Source: Paraburkholderia fungorum
Lineage (GTDB): Bacteria; Pseudomonadota; Gammaproteobacteria; Burkholderiales; Burkholderiaceae
NCBI RefSeq assembly: GCF_902833645.1
Contig: NZ_CADFGE010000010.1
Location: 248,001-312,000, forward strand
DNA: 64,000 nt
Direction: 5' to 3'
The translations under genes and the position numbers were made by a program. How positions within the stretch are numbered: the first letter of the stretch is position 1; the number at the start of each line of letters is the position of its first letter. Below the pieces are notes generated by a model. It saw only the letters and a list, made by a program, of their open reading frames with translations. It was not told where the DNA came from and did not search any database. Shown piece after piece: positions 16,480-25,016 of this stretch.

Positions 16480-17856
16480 GTGACCCAGAACGCCCACCAC
16501 GAAACTGTCAGCAAAGCATCGTCTCCGGGCGCGTCAGCCGGGCACGTCGGCGAAAGCGCCCCGCTCGATCCAGCCCGCCACCGAGCCCTCGCCGAAATCC
16601 GGCGCGGCGACGGCGACGAACTGGGCGCGCTTGCGCATCTGATCGCCGCCCACACGCTGGACGGCTACGCCAGTTCGGCACCCGACGCCAGCGCCGCGAA
16701 TCTCTGCGACGTGGCAACCGGATACTTCATGAAAGGCGATCACGCGATCGCGGAATACTGGTACCGCCTCGTTCTGACGCTCGATCCGCAAGTCGCCACT
16801 GCCTGCCAGAATCTGGCTGCCGTCCTTGCAAACGCGGGACGGGTGGATGAAGCCGCCGGATACCGGGAACGTGCCTACCGGATCCAGCGCGTCTTTGTCG
16901 AAGGAAGCGGTACGGAACAGCGTCGCGTGCTGCTCCTCTGCGCGGCGCGCACCGCCGGCAATGTGCCAGTCGATGCCTTGCTGTCTGGCACGGACTGGTG
17001 CCGTATCAAGTACGCGATCGACTACGCCGCCGACGAAGAAGACGATCTTTTGCCGCCCTACGATCTCGTGTTCAACGCGATTGGCGATGCGGATATCGCC
17101 GCCCCGCTCTCCGGCCGGCTCGCGCGCTTCGTCTCGCGCTGTGCGCGGCCCATGCTTAATCCGCCCGCGCTTGTCGCTCGAACTCGACGGCACCTGAGCG
17201 CGAGCCTGCTCAACGGGCTGCCGGACGTACAGGTGGCGCCGTGCGTGCAGAGCGATGCCGCCCCGGCCTCAAGCGCCGCGCTTGGCGCGCTGCTCGCGGC
17301 GGGTGGCCTCGACTATCCGGTTCTGGCGCGCCCCGCCGCTACGCATGGTGGCGACGGACTGGTGCTATGCGAGAACCCCGCAGCGCTCGAAGCATGGTGC
17401 TCGACACAAGCCGGGGTTTCCTATCTGACGGCGTTTCGCGACTATCGCAGCACCGACGGCTTCTACCGCAAATACAGGATCATTTTTGTCGATCGGGAGC
17501 CGTTTCCCTACCATCTGGCGATTTCACCGCACTGGATGGTCCACTACTACTCCGCCGACATGGAACAGCACGCGTGGAAGCTGGAGGAAGAGCGGCGGTT
17601 CTTGGACAATCCGCATGCCGCGCTCGGCGAGCGTGCGATGCATGCCATCGCGGCAATCGGCAGGCAGCTCGATCTCGACTACGGCGGGATCGACTTCACC
17701 TTGCTGCCGGGCGGTCAGGTGCTAGTCTTCGAAGCGAACGCGACCATGCTGGCGCACTTCGAGCGCGAGAGCGGCGTGCTCGCACACAAGAATCCCTACG
17801 TGCAACGCATCGTCGACGCGTTCGAACGAATGATGACGCGCCGCATACCGGTCTGA
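16480..17856 (+). CDS. TPR-like plus ATP-grasp-like fusion protein
   Basis: A 458-residue protein of unclear function. Residues about 30-140 look like TPR helices (GDELGALAHLIAAHTLDGY, YFMKGDHAIAEYWYRLVLTLDPQVATACQNLAAVLANAGRVDEAAGYRERAY). The C-terminal half resembles a RimK/glutathione-synthetase type ATP-grasp: YPVLARPAATHGGDGLVL, a nucleotide-binding loop, then GGIDFTLLPGGQVLVFEANATM with the Glu-x-Asn metal site. Such enzymes join a carboxylate to an amine. It starts at GTG 16480 without a clear ribosome-binding site. No operon partner helps identify the substrate. Confidence 0.78.
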   Translation: MTQNAHHETVSKASSPGASAGHVGESAPLDPARHRALAEIRRGDGDELGALAHLIAAHTLDGYASSAPDASAANLCDVATGYFMKGDHAIAEYWYRLVLTLDPQVATACQNLAAVLANAGRVDEAAGYRERAYRIQRVFVEGSGTEQRRVLLLCAARTAGNVPVDALLSGTDWCRIKYAIDYAADEEDDLLPPYDLVFNAIGDADIAAPLSGRLARFVSRCARPMLNPPALVARTRRHLSASLLNGLPDVQVAPCVQSDAAPASSAALGALLAAGGLDYPVLARPAATHGGDGLVLCENPAALEAWCSTQAGVSYLTAFRDYRSTDGFYRKYRIIFVDREPFPYHLAISPHWMVHYYSADMEQHAWKLEEERRFLDNPHAALGERAMHAIAAIGRQLDLDYGGIDFTLLPGGQVLVFEANATMLAHFERESGVLAHKNPYVQRIVDAFERMMTRRIPV

Positions 17857-17867
17857 AGATAGGTCCG

Positions 17868-18326
17868 TTACTGACTCGACAGATGCTGGCGCAGATACGG
17901 CACGAAGCCGTTCTGCGTCGGACCGATCTGCTTCACGCAGTCGTCGTAATCAGAGCCCATCGCGCGATCCGGACCATACATGTCACGGCACTGCGCATAC
18001 AGTGTGATAGTCGCTCCGCTGCCCTTGGCCACTCGCGTAGCCGAATAGACGGCCTTGCCCGAGCGGCCCGGCACGTCGGTCTCGATCGCCACCGCGTCCG
18101 CGCGGACGATCGAGGTATAAGAGTGCTTCGCCACGTAGTCCTTCGTGAGCGACCAGGCCTTGTCGCACTGCGCCTGATCCGCGCACGCAATGGCAGCGTT
18201 ACGCTGCGCGGCATCGAGCAGGTTCTCGGAGCGGGTGAAGTCGCGCTCCTGCGCCTGCTCTTTCTCGGCGGACATACAGCCACTCAGGGCGAGCGCGGCA
18301 AGCGCAATAGCGATAGTTGTTTTCAC
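17868..18326 (-). CDS. Small lipoprotein, function unknown
   Basis: A 152-residue protein with a classic lipoprotein signal: MKTTIAIALAALALSGC, lipobox Cys17. The mature part has two cysteine pairs (about 48/54 and 115/131) that could form disulphides in the periplasm. DAVAIETDVPGRSGKAVYSATRVAKGSGATITLYAQC suggests a small beta-rich domain. I do not recognise a family. It is convergent with the ATP-grasp gene, 11 bases away, and stands alone. Confidence 0.75.
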   Translation of the reverse strand: MKTTIAIALAALALSGCMSAEKEQAQERDFTRSENLLDAAQRNAAIACADQAQCDKAWSLTKDYVAKHSYTSIVRADAVAIETDVPGRSGKAVYSATRVAKGSGATITLYAQCRDMYGPDRAMGSDYDDCVKQIGPTQNGFVPYLRQHLSSQ

Positions 18327-18416
18327 GAGTTGAAGATCCGATGGCGAATTCCGGTGAGGATTATAGACGCCCTCAAGTGGCGCCTACAGGTTCGGAACCG
18401 CCATCGGCAAGCGGCC

Positions 18417-19865
18417 TCAACTCGCGTAGCCGACCACGCCCTTGATCTCCAGGAAGTCCTCGAGACCGAACTCGCCATACTCGCGGCCGTTGCCCGACTG
18501 CTTGAAGCCGCCGAACGGCGCATCGGGACTGTAGTCCGCGTAGTTCAGATAGATCGTGCCGGTACGCAGGCGTTTCGCCACCGCATACGCACGCTCGATC
18601 GACGCGGATTGCACATAGCCCGCGAGACCGTAGAGACTGTCGTTGGCCATCGCGACCGCTTCGTCTTCGGAGTCGTAGCCGAGGATCCACAGCACCGGCC
18701 CGAAAATCTCCTCGCGCGCGATCGTCATGTTCGGCGTGACATTGCCGAACACCGTCGGGCGCACGAAGTAGCCGTCTTTCAGGCCTTCAGGGCGCCCGAG
18801 GCCACCGGCCACCAATGTTGCGCCCTCTTCGATGCCCACGCCGATCAGCCGCTGGATCTTGTCGAACTGCTGCTCGCTGATGACAGGTCCAAGATCCACA
18901 CCCTTCGCATCCGCAGGGCCGACGACCAGCGCGTCAGCCGCTTCCTTCGCGTAGGTGAGCGCCTCGGCAAGGCGAGCGCGCGGCACGAACATGCGGGTAG
19001 GCGCGTCGCACGACTGGCCGCTGTTGTCAAAACACGCACGGACGCCGCGCATCACCGCGTGTTTCAGATCGGCATCTTCAAGAATCAGGTTGGCCGATTT
19101 GCCGCCCAGCTCCTGATGCACGCGCTTGACCGTATCCGCCGCGGCCTTCGCGACCAGCACGCCCGCCCGCGTTGAACCGGTAAACGACATCATGTCGATA
19201 TCCGGATGACGCGACATCGCCTCGCCCACCGTCGCGCCCTCGCCGTTCACCAGGTTGAACACGCCGGCCGGCACGCCCGCTTCGTCGAGAATCTCGGCGA
19301 AGATCATGCCGGACAGCGGCGCCAGTTCCGAAGGCTTGAGCACCATCGCGCAGCCGGCCGCGAGTGCGGGCACCACCTTGGTGGCGATCTGCAGCGCCGG
19401 CCAGTTCCACGGCGTAATCAGCCCGCACACGCCGACCGCTTCCTTGCGGATCAGAATGCTGCTCTTCACGTATTCGAATTCGAACGTGTCGAGCGTGCGG
19501 ATCATTGTCTCCAGATGCGCGACGCCGGTCCACGCCTGCGCGTCGTTCGCGTATTGCAGCGGTGCGCCCATCTCGCGGCTGATCGCATGCACCATGTCGT
19601 CGTAGCGCTTGCGGTAGACGTCGAGGATCGCCTGCAGCAGATCGATTCGCTGCGCGATCGTCGTCTCGCTATAAGCCGGAAAAGCACGCTTCGCAGCGGC
19701 TACCGCACGCTCGACATCGGCCGCGCTGCCGAGCGAAATCTGCGCGAACGGCGTGGCCGTGGACGGATCGATCACGTCGAGCGTGGCCGCGCCGGGCGTG
19801 TTTAACGGGTCGACCCATTGGCCGTCGATATAAAACTGCCGGGCATGTTGGAATTGCGCTTGCAT
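18417..19865 (-). CDS. Aldehyde dehydrogenase family protein
   Basis: A 482-residue NAD(P)-dependent aldehyde dehydrogenase that oxidises an aldehyde to its acid. The catalytic residues are visible: Asn154 (TPWNWP), Glu252 (QELGGKSANL) and nucleophile Cys286 (NSGQSCDAPTRM). The cofactor loop SFTGSTRAG and the C-terminal NYADYSPDAPFGGFKQSGNGREYG are intact. The substrate is unknown; the neighbouring FAD amine oxidase and cupin genes suggest an aldehyde from amine breakdown. A cupin gene diverges from it 203 bases away. Confidence 0.9.
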   Translation of the reverse strand: MQAQFQHARQFYIDGQWVDPLNTPGAATLDVIDPSTATPFAQISLGSAADVERAVAAAKRAFPAYSETTIAQRIDLLQAILDVYRKRYDDMVHAISREMGAPLQYANDAQAWTGVAHLETMIRTLDTFEFEYVKSSILIRKEAVGVCGLITPWNWPALQIATKVVPALAAGCAMVLKPSELAPLSGMIFAEILDEAGVPAGVFNLVNGEGATVGEAMSRHPDIDMMSFTGSTRAGVLVAKAAADTVKRVHQELGGKSANLILEDADLKHAVMRGVRACFDNSGQSCDAPTRMFVPRARLAEALTYAKEAADALVVGPADAKGVDLGPVISEQQFDKIQRLIGVGIEEGATLVAGGLGRPEGLKDGYFVRPTVFGNVTPNMTIAREEIFGPVLWILGYDSEDEAVAMANDSLYGLAGYVQSASIERAYAVAKRLRTGTIYLNYADYSPDAPFGGFKQSGNGREYGEFGLEDFLEIKGVVGYAS

Positions 19866-20068
19866 GGCTTAGTCCTTTACATGGATTGTGTCAGGTCAGA
19901 TCATGGGCCGCGGATCGCGCCCGTAGCGGTATCGAAGGTTTACATCGACGCCGCTCAATCTGAATGTCTTCAAATCGAAATTCATCGCTACGCAGCTTTG
20001 GCTCAGACTCCGGTCTGCTTCGATTTCTTCATCGAATCCCCCTCGAATCCGATCAACCAGGAGAGACA

Positions 20069-20440
20069 ATGAGCACCATCACTTTCACCCGCATCGACGC
20101 TAAAGGCCCCGGCGCTTCCGGACTGAACCCGGCCCTGCACGATCCCGCCGACGTCATTCTGGAAGGCGCCAAGGCGCCGCACGCCCTCAACGCCTTCTCC
20201 GACGCGACCAACATGCTGTCCGCCGGCGTATGGCAATGCGATGCGGGCACGCTGAAGCTGGCCGACCTGCCGATCCACGAAGTCTGCGTGCTGATCGAAG
20301 GCGAAGTCGTGATCACCAGCGACGACGGCCGCAGCGACCGCTATGCCGCCGGCGACGCCTTCATCCTGCACAAGGGCTTCTCGGGCACGTGGCATATGCC
20401 GGTGGCGACCAAGAAGTACAGCATCGTGTACTGCGGTTGA
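20069..20440 (+). CDS. Small cupin-domain protein (DUF861/EutQ-like)
   Basis: A 123-residue single-domain cupin. The first cupin motif is degenerate (LPIHEVCVLIEGEVVITSDDG) and is followed by YAAGDAFILHKGFSGTWHMP. This is typical of small cupins often found beside amine-oxidising enzymes. Whether it binds metal is uncertain because the classic two-histidine pattern is missing. GGAGAGACA precedes the ATG at 20069. It diverges from the aldehyde dehydrogenase gene and ends just before a strong terminator, so it is probably monocistronic. Confidence 0.85.
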   Translation: MSTITFTRIDAKGPGASGLNPALHDPADVILEGAKAPHALNAFSDATNMLSAGVWQCDAGTLKLADLPIHEVCVLIEGEVVITSDDGRSDRYAAGDAFILHKGFSGTWHMPVATKKYSIVYCG

Positions 20441-20472
20441 TTCATACTGCTTCACACCGTTGCTGCAACAGG

Positions 20473-20501
20473 AACCGCACCCGTTAAGGTGCGGTTTTTT
20501 T
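20473..20501 (+). terminator. Rho-independent terminator after the cupin gene
   Basis: AACCGCACC and GGTGCGGTT form a perfect 9-bp stem around a 6-base loop, followed by a run of T. It lies 33 bases after the cupin stop codon. Confidence 0.9.
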
Positions 20502-20533
20502 ATTCCGGCGGCAACGAATAAAAAACGCCGCCG

Positions 20534-21925
20534 CTACATCGGAAAACCCAGTGCCTTGATCGAATTGATCCACAGACGCCGCCAGCCGCCGCGATCGTCG
20601 GCGCCGTCGAAGGCGTTGAAGGTGATCTTCGCGGCGATCCAGCGCAGCGGTTCAGGCGGAATATACGACGGCCCTTTGCGCGAAATATCCAGCGACGTGA
20701 TCACGGTATCGCGATTCCACAGCATATCGAGGCCCATCTTCGCACCGAATCGGCTGCCCGCCACGCCGAAGCCCGTGTAGCCCGCGACGAACACGCTCTT
20801 GCCGCCGTGATAGCGGCGCGCGAACACGGCGCCCCGCGAGCAGTAGTCGATCGGGCCGCCCCACGCGTGGGTAAAGCGTACGTCGTGCAGTTGCGGGAAG
20901 GTGCGATAGAACGCCTCGGCGAGCTTGTAGTAGGTGCTTTCGTCACGATCCGCGGCCGGATTCGGATCGCCGCCGAAATGATAGCTCACGCGGCCGCCGA
21001 AGATGATCCGGTTGTCTTTGGTGAGACGGAAATAATTGAGCTGCGTACGCGTGTCGTAAATGCCCTGGCGATTGTTCCAGCCAATCCGTGCCATCTGCTC
21101 GTCGCTCAGCGGCGCGGTCGCGATGATGTGATCGCGCACCTGCATCACGCGGCGCTTGATGTCGGTCACGCCCACGTCCGCCGTGCCGGTGCCGAGCAGC
21201 ACACGCGGGGTTTCGATGCGCCCCGCCTGCGTATGCACGATCATCGTTGCGCCGAGATCTTCCAGGCGTGTGATCGGCGAGTGCTCGTGCAAACGCACAC
21301 CGAGCTTCAACGCAGCCGCTTTCAAACCCCAAGCGAGCTTGGCCGGATGAATCGTGCCGCTGCGATTACGCGACCACATTGCGCCCGCGAACAGCGGCGA
21401 ATCGAGTTGTTCTCTGGCGCCTTTGCTGTCGAGCAGCACCACGTCGTGCCCGTGGGACAGGTGCAACTCGTAGTCGCCCTTCAGATGATCGAGGTGGCCC
21501 GGGTCGACCGCTACCGTCATCTCGCCATTCCATTCGACGTCCGCTTCAATGCCGTAACGCGTCAACGATTCCTTGAAGCCATCGAGATTCTCCTGACCCA
21601 GCTTTTCCAGCACGTCGAGGTCTTGCGGAAACACCCGGGTCGCATTCGGCAGACCATGCATCACGGACGTGGAAATGATCCCGCCCGGACGGCCCGATGC
21701 GCCGTAGGCCACTTTACCCGCTTCGACCAGCACGACGTCGAGCGACGGGTCCGCTTCTTTCGCCTGAATCGCCGCCCATAACCCGGTAAAACCCCCGCCG
21801 ACCACCACCAGATCCGCGGACGTCGGACCGATCAGTTCCCGTTCGACAGCCGGCGCGCGCGGATTGTCCAACCAGAACGGAAACAGCTTTACCCCTTCAA
21901 ACGCGCGCTTTACTGACTCGCTCAT
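20534..21925 (-). CDS. FAD-dependent amine oxidoreductase (DAO family, PuuB-like)
   Basis: A 463-residue flavoprotein of the D-amino-acid-oxidase fold that resembles gamma-glutamylputrescine oxidase and related amine oxidases. The FAD dinucleotide motif is DLVVVGGGFTGLWAA (39-53) with the acidic end of the second strand at Glu68. ASGRPGGIISTSVMHGLP and the C-terminal YTGFGVAGSRFGAKM FAD loop also fit. It would oxidise an amine to an aldehyde or imine, giving a substrate for the nearby aldehyde dehydrogenase. It is the last gene of a group LysR - NCS1 permease - oxidase, 67 bases after the permease. Confidence 0.87.
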   Translation of the reverse strand: MSESVKRAFEGVKLFPFWLDNPRAPAVERELIGPTSADLVVVGGGFTGLWAAIQAKEADPSLDVVLVEAGKVAYGASGRPGGIISTSVMHGLPNATRVFPQDLDVLEKLGQENLDGFKESLTRYGIEADVEWNGEMTVAVDPGHLDHLKGDYELHLSHGHDVVLLDSKGAREQLDSPLFAGAMWSRNRSGTIHPAKLAWGLKAAALKLGVRLHEHSPITRLEDLGATMIVHTQAGRIETPRVLLGTGTADVGVTDIKRRVMQVRDHIIATAPLSDEQMARIGWNNRQGIYDTRTQLNYFRLTKDNRIIFGGRVSYHFGGDPNPAADRDESTYYKLAEAFYRTFPQLHDVRFTHAWGGPIDYCSRGAVFARRYHGGKSVFVAGYTGFGVAGSRFGAKMGLDMLWNRDTVITSLDISRKGPSYIPPEPLRWIAAKITFNAFDGADDRGGWRRLWINSIKALGFPM

Positions 21926-21992
21926 CTTGTTTGCCTACTCAACTTGATTACCATTGCATTTACCGCGTAACTGTCGTTTCGGTGCGGACGAT

Positions 21993-23609
21993 TCAACCCG
22001 CGTCCTGCATGTCCAGTGCTTCCTCGCGTTCGCGCCGCGCGGTGCGCGGCTCCGCTTGATCCTTCATTTGCGGCGTGATTCGCGCCCCACCCGCCTTGAG
22101 CTTAGTCGCCGGCACCACCGGATGCACGGTCACATTGCGCTGCGAACCGCTACGCAACCAGCGGCGGCCCAGTGGCCCGTACACGCCATCCGGTTCAGGA
22201 AAGCACTGCAGCAAGGCGATATACAGCGCGCAGGCAAGCGTCAGCGAAACCGGCATGCTGATGTCGAGACCATCGGCGAGTTGTCCGAGCGGACCCACGA
22301 ACTGATCCGGCAGATTGACGAAACACAGGCCGATCACGGCGCTCGGAATCCACGCACCCATCGCGCGCCAGTTCCAGCCATGCGTGAACCAGTAGTGACC
22401 GCCACGGCCACCGCGATTGAACACCTGCAGATCGTCGGACAGATAGAAGCCGCGCCGCGTCACGAAGCCGATGATCATGATCACCATCCACGGGCAACTG
22501 CAGACATTGATCAGCACCGAGAACGTCGACACGCTTTCGACCAGATTGAACGCGAAGCGGCCAAGGAAAATAAAGCCGATGGCGAGGCTGCCGATCAGCA
22601 GCGTGGCGCGCACGCGGTTCAGAAACTTCGGGAACATGCTCGACATATCGAGCCCGGTGCCATACAGCGCCGTAGTGCCCGTCGACATCCCGCCAATGAT
22701 CGCAATCAGGCACACCGGCAGAAAGAACCAGTTGGGCGAGATGGCCAGCAAGCCGCCCACATAATTATTCGATGCGATGAATTCCGGCGCATTGCCGGCG
22801 ATGATCGTCGCCGTGGCGAGCCCGAAAAAGAACGGGACGAAGGTGGCCAGTTGCGCGAGCAACACCGCGAGAAGCGTGCGCTTCTTCGGCGTGTTTTCAG
22901 GAATATAGCGAGCCCAGTCGCCGAGCGTGCAGGCGAACGAGACCGGATTGCTCATCGCCACCAGCACGGCGCTCACGAAGGCCGGCCAGAAACCCACCGA
23001 ACCGAGCGCGACCTTGCCGGCGTACGCGCTATCGAACGGCCCGGCAAATGCCACGATGCCGACCACGAACAGCAGGCTCGCCGCCCATACGGCGATCTTG
23101 TTGACCCACAGCATGAAGCGGAAGCCGTACACGCAGACGGTCAGCACCAGCACCGCGAACAGACCGTACGCGAAGCTCAGCGTCATCCAGTTGACCGGCA
23201 GGCCGAGCAGATGATTCGCGCCGCCCACCAGCGCGTCGCCCGAACTCCATACGGCCAGCGAGAAGAAAGCGACCGCGGTCAGCACCGCCAGAAAGGAGCC
23301 GACGATCCGGCCATGAATACCGAAATGCGCGCCGGAAGAAACCGGATCGCTCGTGCCGTTGCGCGGACCGAACAGACCCATCGGCGCGAGTATGCATGAA
23401 CCGATCAGCACGCCGAGCACGATCGAATAAACGCCCGCCTTGAACGACAAACCAAGCAGCACCGGAAAGCTGCCGAGCACCGACGTGGAAAAAGTATTGC
23501 ACCCGCCGAACAGCAAGCGGAACAGATCGATCGGCCGCGCATAGCGCGAGCGGTCGGGAATGCGCTCAAAACCGAATGTTTCGACTTGGGTAATGCTGTT
23601 GCTGCTCAT
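21993..23609 (-). CDS. NCS1-family (purine-cytosine-type) permease
   Basis: A 538-residue polytopic permease of the nucleobase:cation symporter-1 family. Landmarks are RPIDLFRLLFGGCNTFSTSVLGSFPVLLGLSF at the first helix, SDPVSSGAHFGIHG, and NPVSFACTLGDWARYIP. It probably imports a nitrogenous compound that the neighbouring amine oxidase degrades; its specificity cannot be read from sequence. The start at 23609 follows GGAG closely (3-base gap). Its hydrophilic C-terminus (about 490-538) is longer than usual and rich in charged residues. Confidence 0.87.
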   Translation of the reverse strand: MSSNSITQVETFGFERIPDRSRYARPIDLFRLLFGGCNTFSTSVLGSFPVLLGLSFKAGVYSIVLGVLIGSCILAPMGLFGPRNGTSDPVSSGAHFGIHGRIVGSFLAVLTAVAFFSLAVWSSGDALVGGANHLLGLPVNWMTLSFAYGLFAVLVLTVCVYGFRFMLWVNKIAVWAASLLFVVGIVAFAGPFDSAYAGKVALGSVGFWPAFVSAVLVAMSNPVSFACTLGDWARYIPENTPKKRTLLAVLLAQLATFVPFFFGLATATIIAGNAPEFIASNNYVGGLLAISPNWFFLPVCLIAIIGGMSTGTTALYGTGLDMSSMFPKFLNRVRATLLIGSLAIGFIFLGRFAFNLVESVSTFSVLINVCSCPWMVIMIIGFVTRRGFYLSDDLQVFNRGGRGGHYWFTHGWNWRAMGAWIPSAVIGLCFVNLPDQFVGPLGQLADGLDISMPVSLTLACALYIALLQCFPEPDGVYGPLGRRWLRSGSQRNVTVHPVVPATKLKAGGARITPQMKDQAEPRTARREREEALDMQDAG

Positions 23610-23877
23610 TGTCTCCAACTCCTGTAACGGCCAGGTCTCAATCACGATGGCTCGCCACGGGGAGGTGGCGTCCACTTTTTTCAGATGTCTGGACGTCACT
23701 GTAAAGACAATCGGCGTGGGCAAAAATATCGGCCGCCCAACCTTTACTTCGATCCCGGGCGATGTAACCCCAAATCCCTGTCAAATAAGGCGCTGCGCGC
23801 TAACGAAGGGCCGCGTGAGGACGTGCTTCGGGCCTGATAGCGCGCAAACGTCGAAGCGAATCGTGAGAATCCGCGCC

Positions 23878-24861
23878 TCAAACCGGATCTGCCGCGCGCC
23901 CCGCTTCCCGACCCTGACGGCGCCGCTTCGCTGCGGCGACGGTGGGCAGCGGCACCGGTACCGCGCCGGACATGCCGTGCTCGAGCAGAAAATCGCGGAA
24001 CAGTCCGGCGACGTGCGGCAGGCGTTTATCCGACACATGCATCACATACCAGTCACGTTCGATCGGATTGGCAGGCAAAGGCAGCAAGGCCAGCAAACCG
24101 GCCTGAAATTCCAGCGAACACGCGTGCAGCGACAGAAACGCAATGCCGAGACCCGCTTCGACCAGTTGCTTGATCGCCTCGTTGCTCGAGAGCTCGGAGC
24201 CGATATGCAGCTTGTGCCCGGCGAGCCGAAACAGATTCTCGACGGTCGAGCGCGTGCCCGAACCGCGTTCGCGCACAAACAGATTCGCGGTTTGCAGATC
24301 GTCCAGCGACAGGCGTTTTTTCTTCATCAGCGCATGGCCGGGCGAGGCGACAAACGCCATGGGATGCTTCGCGAAAGCCGTCGCCACCGTGCGCAATTCG
24401 CGCGGCGCGCTGCCCATCACCGCAAGATCGATCTCGTGGGTGGCGAGCATGCGGATGATATCGGCGCGATTGCCCACCTTGAACTGCACCTTCACTTGCG
24501 GGCGCAATTCAGTGAAGCGCACCAGAAACGGCGGGATCAGATATTCGGCGGTGGTGATCGCGCCGATGCGCAGCGTGCCGCCCTGCTCGCCGTGCAATGC
24601 GGCAAGATCGTCCGCCGCGCCGTTCCACAGGTCGAGAATTTCCAGCGCATAGCGCGCGAGGATTTCGCCCGCCGCGGTCAACTGCACGCCACGGCCCACC
24701 CGCTGCAATAGCGGCGCCCCGGCCGCCTCTTCGAGCAGACGCACCTGCAGCGACACCGCCGGTTGCGTGAGCTTCAGTTCCTCGGCCGCACGCGACACAC
24801 TGCCGAGTTTCGCGACCGTATGCAACGCTTTCAATTGACGGAACGTGGCGGCTTTTAACAT
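23878..24861 (-). CDS. LysR-type regulator (CbbR-like)
   Basis: A 327-residue LysR regulator. The HTH is FRQLKALHTVAKLGSVSRAAEELKLTQPAVSLQVRLLEE (about residues 7-45). The effector domain begins near residue 93 (GGTLRIGAITTAEYLIPPFL). The sequence resembles CbbR/CysB-like members. It lies upstream of the NCS1 permease and amine oxidase on the same strand, separated by 268 bases, so it may regulate them without co-transcription. Its C-terminus is basic (AAAKRRRQGREAGR). Confidence 0.87.
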   Translation of the reverse strand: MLKAATFRQLKALHTVAKLGSVSRAAEELKLTQPAVSLQVRLLEEAAGAPLLQRVGRGVQLTAAGEILARYALEILDLWNGAADDLAALHGEQGGTLRIGAITTAEYLIPPFLVRFTELRPQVKVQFKVGNRADIIRMLATHEIDLAVMGSAPRELRTVATAFAKHPMAFVASPGHALMKKKRLSLDDLQTANLFVRERGSGTRSTVENLFRLAGHKLHIGSELSSNEAIKQLVEAGLGIAFLSLHACSLEFQAGLLALLPLPANPIERDWYVMHVSDKRLPHVAGLFRDFLLEHGMSGAVPVPLPTVAAAKRRRQGREAGRAADPV

Positions 24862-25016
24862 AATTGAAAACCTATATGTTCTCTATAAACATTAAATTGT
24901 GCTGCGGTTTCCGCCGATTCTATACTGACCCCGACAGATCAGGCCGATGAATTCCGGGTATAGCCCGCTAACACTCTCATCGGCTGTGCATAGACAACTT
25001 CAGGAGGATCAGGATC

